The notes under the pieces were generated by a model. The model was given only the letters and a program-made list of their open reading frames with translations. It made no database searches and was not told the origin of the DNA. Below are positions 62,710 through 64,000 of a stretch of 64,000 bases of DNA, piece by piece; within the stretch, counting starts at the first letter, position 1; every line of letters starts with the position of its first letter. Position numbers and translations under genes: made by a program. This stretch comes from Chloroflexota bacterium (GTDB lineage Bacteria; Chloroflexota; Chloroflexia; Chloroheliales; Chloroheliaceae): NCBI GenBank assembly GCA_028287745.1, contig JAQBPB010000019.1, positions 121,965 through 185,964 of the forward strand, in the 5' to 3' direction.

Positions 62710-63474
62710 TTAGACGGCGGTTTCTTTCTTTAAGGTTTCTTTCTTTAAGAAGGAAATCGCCTGCTCCCAACTGGCCTGGCTGGCTTCAAAACTCGCCTCT
62801 TGCGGGTCAAAAGTCAGGAAGGCGTGGCCTATGCCGGGGTAGATGGTGAACTCTACCACTTTTCCGTTCTTGCGGGCCTCTTCCTGGTATTTACGCACGT
62901 TATCCGGGCCAACCCCGGCGTCCGCCTCACCAAAGAACCCGAGTAAAGGCGCCTTCAGGTCGGCCACTTCCTCAATAGGATTGTTAGGCCGGTTGGGCGT
63001 GGGTTTGGCATTTACCGGGAACCCGTAATAGATTATGGCCGCCTTTAGCCCGGGAAAGCGGGTTGCCGAAAGCAGTCCCAGGGTACCACCCATACAAAAG
63101 CCCACCACCGCTACGGCCCGGCCCTCATCACTCAAATTGTCAACTATAACGCTGAGTTCTTCCAGGGCGGTAACAAAACTGTGTTTAGCACCCCGGGCCA
63201 TGGCCGCTTCCCGGTTCCGTTCCGGCAGCGGGCCTTCCCGGTGAAATAAGTCCGGCAGGAAAGCCGCGAAGCCCTGATCGGCCAGCCGTTTGCCCAGGTC
63301 CCGGTAAAAGTCACCCGCCCCGAAAATATCGTGGAGAATGATTACGGCCGGTTTTTTATCGCCCGAAGAGTAACCGTAGGCAAAGGTGGGTATGGAAACG
63401 CCCTTAACTTTCAGGTCCATTTGTTGCTCGCTAATGCCCTCAAAACTAACTTTACCGCTATCCGCGTGGCACAT
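62710..63474 (-). CDS. Dienelactone hydrolase family protein
   Basis: 254 aa. Seen: nucleophile GFCMGGTLG (Cys), acid Asp in FGEADAGVGPDN and His in GIGHAFLTF. The first residues MCHADSG match a short N-terminal element of this DLH subgroup, which, with AAAGGA upstream, favours the ATG at 63474. The tail has the near-duplicated KKETLKKETAV. Second paralogue in the window (the other is at 13729-14424); both have a complete triad. Convergent with the M42 peptidase gene, 16 bp between stops. Confidence 0.9.
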   Translation of the reverse strand: MCHADSGKVSFEGISEQQMDLKVKGVSIPTFAYGYSSGDKKPAVIILHDIFGAGDFYRDLGKRLADQGFAAFLPDLFHREGPLPERNREAAMARGAKHSFVTALEELSVIVDNLSDEGRAVAVVGFCMGGTLGLLSATRFPGLKAAIIYYGFPVNAKPTPNRPNNPIEEVADLKAPLLGFFGEADAGVGPDNVRKYQEEARKNGKVVEFTIYPGIGHAFLTFDPQEASFEASQASWEQAISFLKKETLKKETAV

Positions 63475-63528
63475 CTATGGCAGGTCCTTTCTTGTGTAAG
63501 TTAAACGTATAATAAAACTGCTAAAAGC

Positions 63529-64000
63529 CTAATCTGCAAAAAAGCCATTATTTCTAAGTCTGTTTTTGAAAGTTTTTAATGAATTGGTCCGGCGGTTTTC
63601 AGTAATTACGGGGAGGCGGACCAGGGCGGCGGTTGGTGAAATCCGGCGCTCGAAATTCTCAGCAAACTGTTTTGAGTTAATGAGTTCGTCCAGGACGGCA
63701 GGGTCTTCCACCTCCAATAAGGTTACCTGTTCAACCTGCACCCTTTTGAAGCCTTTGCTCCAATCTTCCAGCGAAATAGCCAGGTTTTGCGGCAGCGGCT
63801 GGAGGTTGTGTTTTTGCAGCCAATCCACGATGCCCGACAGGGTTAGCCCCGACTCCAGCCCCCGCAAGACCGCCTCCTTGGTCAGGGTATACAGGCTGAC
63901 CTGGTCCAGCTTTTTAAGATCGGTGAATTTTTCCAGCATCCAGACCGTCTCCACCTGGGGTGCGAACAACATAACTTCGAAATTTGGCTGCACCAGCAGG
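63529..64000 (-). CDS. Helicase-associated protein, C-terminal part only
   Basis: The frame is open to the window edge, so the N-terminus lies beyond base 64000; 156 codons are visible. Seen: LLVQPNFEVMLFAPQVETVWMLEKFTDLKKLDQVSLYTLTKEAVLRGLESG followed by DWLQKHNLQPLPQNLAISLEDWSKGF, which resembles the XPB/Ssl2 N-terminal-type helicase-associated domain (the LVQPNFE element, a long helix pair, and a C-terminal beta-hairpin), as found in large bacterial proteins that have lost or retained a helicase core. Role unknown; DNA metabolism is plausible. Partial gene. Confidence 0.7.
   Translation of the reverse strand, partial: LLVQPNFEVMLFAPQVETVWMLEKFTDLKKLDQVSLYTLTKEAVLRGLESGLTLSGIVDWLQKHNLQPLPQNLAISLEDWSKGFKRVQVEQVTLLEVEDPAVLDELINSKQFAENFERRISPTAALVRLPVITENRRTNSLKTFKNRLRNNGFFAD

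Noticed and set aside
1..64000. tRNA, rRNA, CRISPR arrays, insertion sequences, phage genes
   Set aside because: Intergenic regions were read for cloverleaf-like, repeat-spacer and transposase-like patterns; none were seen by eye. A covariance search could still reveal a missed tRNA.

Overview
The window is a 64 kb piece of a bacterial chromosome that most likely belongs to the phylum Chloroflexota (inferred, no marker gene was searched). The case rests on the secreted-protein repeat of the type F-x-x-T-G-H ... G-G-L-x-x-x-G-Y-P ... V-Q-Y-F-E-R-x-R-x-E, which I know mainly from Chloroflexota and which occurs in two or three proteins here; on an Ala/Thr/Pro/Gly-rich linker in SecD; and on a dnaB-dnaD-dnaC/I-like helicase-loading cluster. 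Coding DNA is GC-rich, intergenic DNA is AT-rich. No rRNA, tRNA, CRISPR array, prophage or insertion sequence was seen.

Layout. 1-6.5 kb: 3' part of lepA, a carotenoid-desaturase-like FAD oxidoreductase, then secD-secF on the minus strand behind a consensus sigma-70 promoter. 6.6-11.6 kb (minus): replication block rplI, dnaB, dnaD-like, dnaC/dnaI-like; the last two overlap out of frame by 263 bp. 11.8-18.6 kb (minus): a secreted Asp-box protein, a dienelactone hydrolase, and a full-length cobalamin-dependent methionine synthase (metH) with promoter, SAM riboswitch, intrinsic terminator and Shine-Dalgarno all readable. 19-24.6 kb: OmpR-type regulator plus a DUF2071 protein; ybeY-dgkA-glycosyltransferase; a Gfo/Idh/MocA oxidoreductase. 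24.7-27.9 kb: recF, a small zinc-ribbon protein on the other side of divergent promoters, and a sensor kinase. 28-38.8 kb: MidA-like methyltransferase, GNAT protein, S9 peptidase, HAD phosphatase, PadR regulator, methylmalonyl-CoA epimerase, hydrolases and a hybrid histidine kinase. 38.8-41.6 kb: a dynamin-like GTPase and a disordered small protein. 42-44.2 kb: an L,D-transpeptidase fused to surface repeats, and a PfkB sugar kinase.

44.4-51.7 kb is the clearest functional cluster: an AraC regulator divergent from two TIM-barrel sugar isomerases/epimerases, two Gfo/Idh/MocA dehydrogenases and a ThuA-domain protein, closed by a bidirectional terminator facing an MFS transporter. I infer oxidative (keto-sugar) catabolism of a glycoside or polyol. 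52-60.6 kb: a second FAD oxidoreductase, a membrane TPR protein, tpiA, a large secreted clan GH-A-like glycoside hydrolase and an alpha/beta-hydrolase homologue lacking its nucleophile. 60.9-61.4 kb holds a decayed HicB-HicA toxin-antitoxin pair, recognisable only when frames are joined. 61.5-64 kb: M42 peptidase, second dienelactone hydrolase, and the C-terminus of a helicase-associated protein running off the edge.

I did not find a clearly new multi-gene defence or biosynthetic system. The best leads are the broken HicBA module, the dnaD/dnaC-like overlap, the near-leaderless promoters, the active-site-less hydrolase, the acidic insertion in YbeY and the ThuA/Gfo-Idh cluster.
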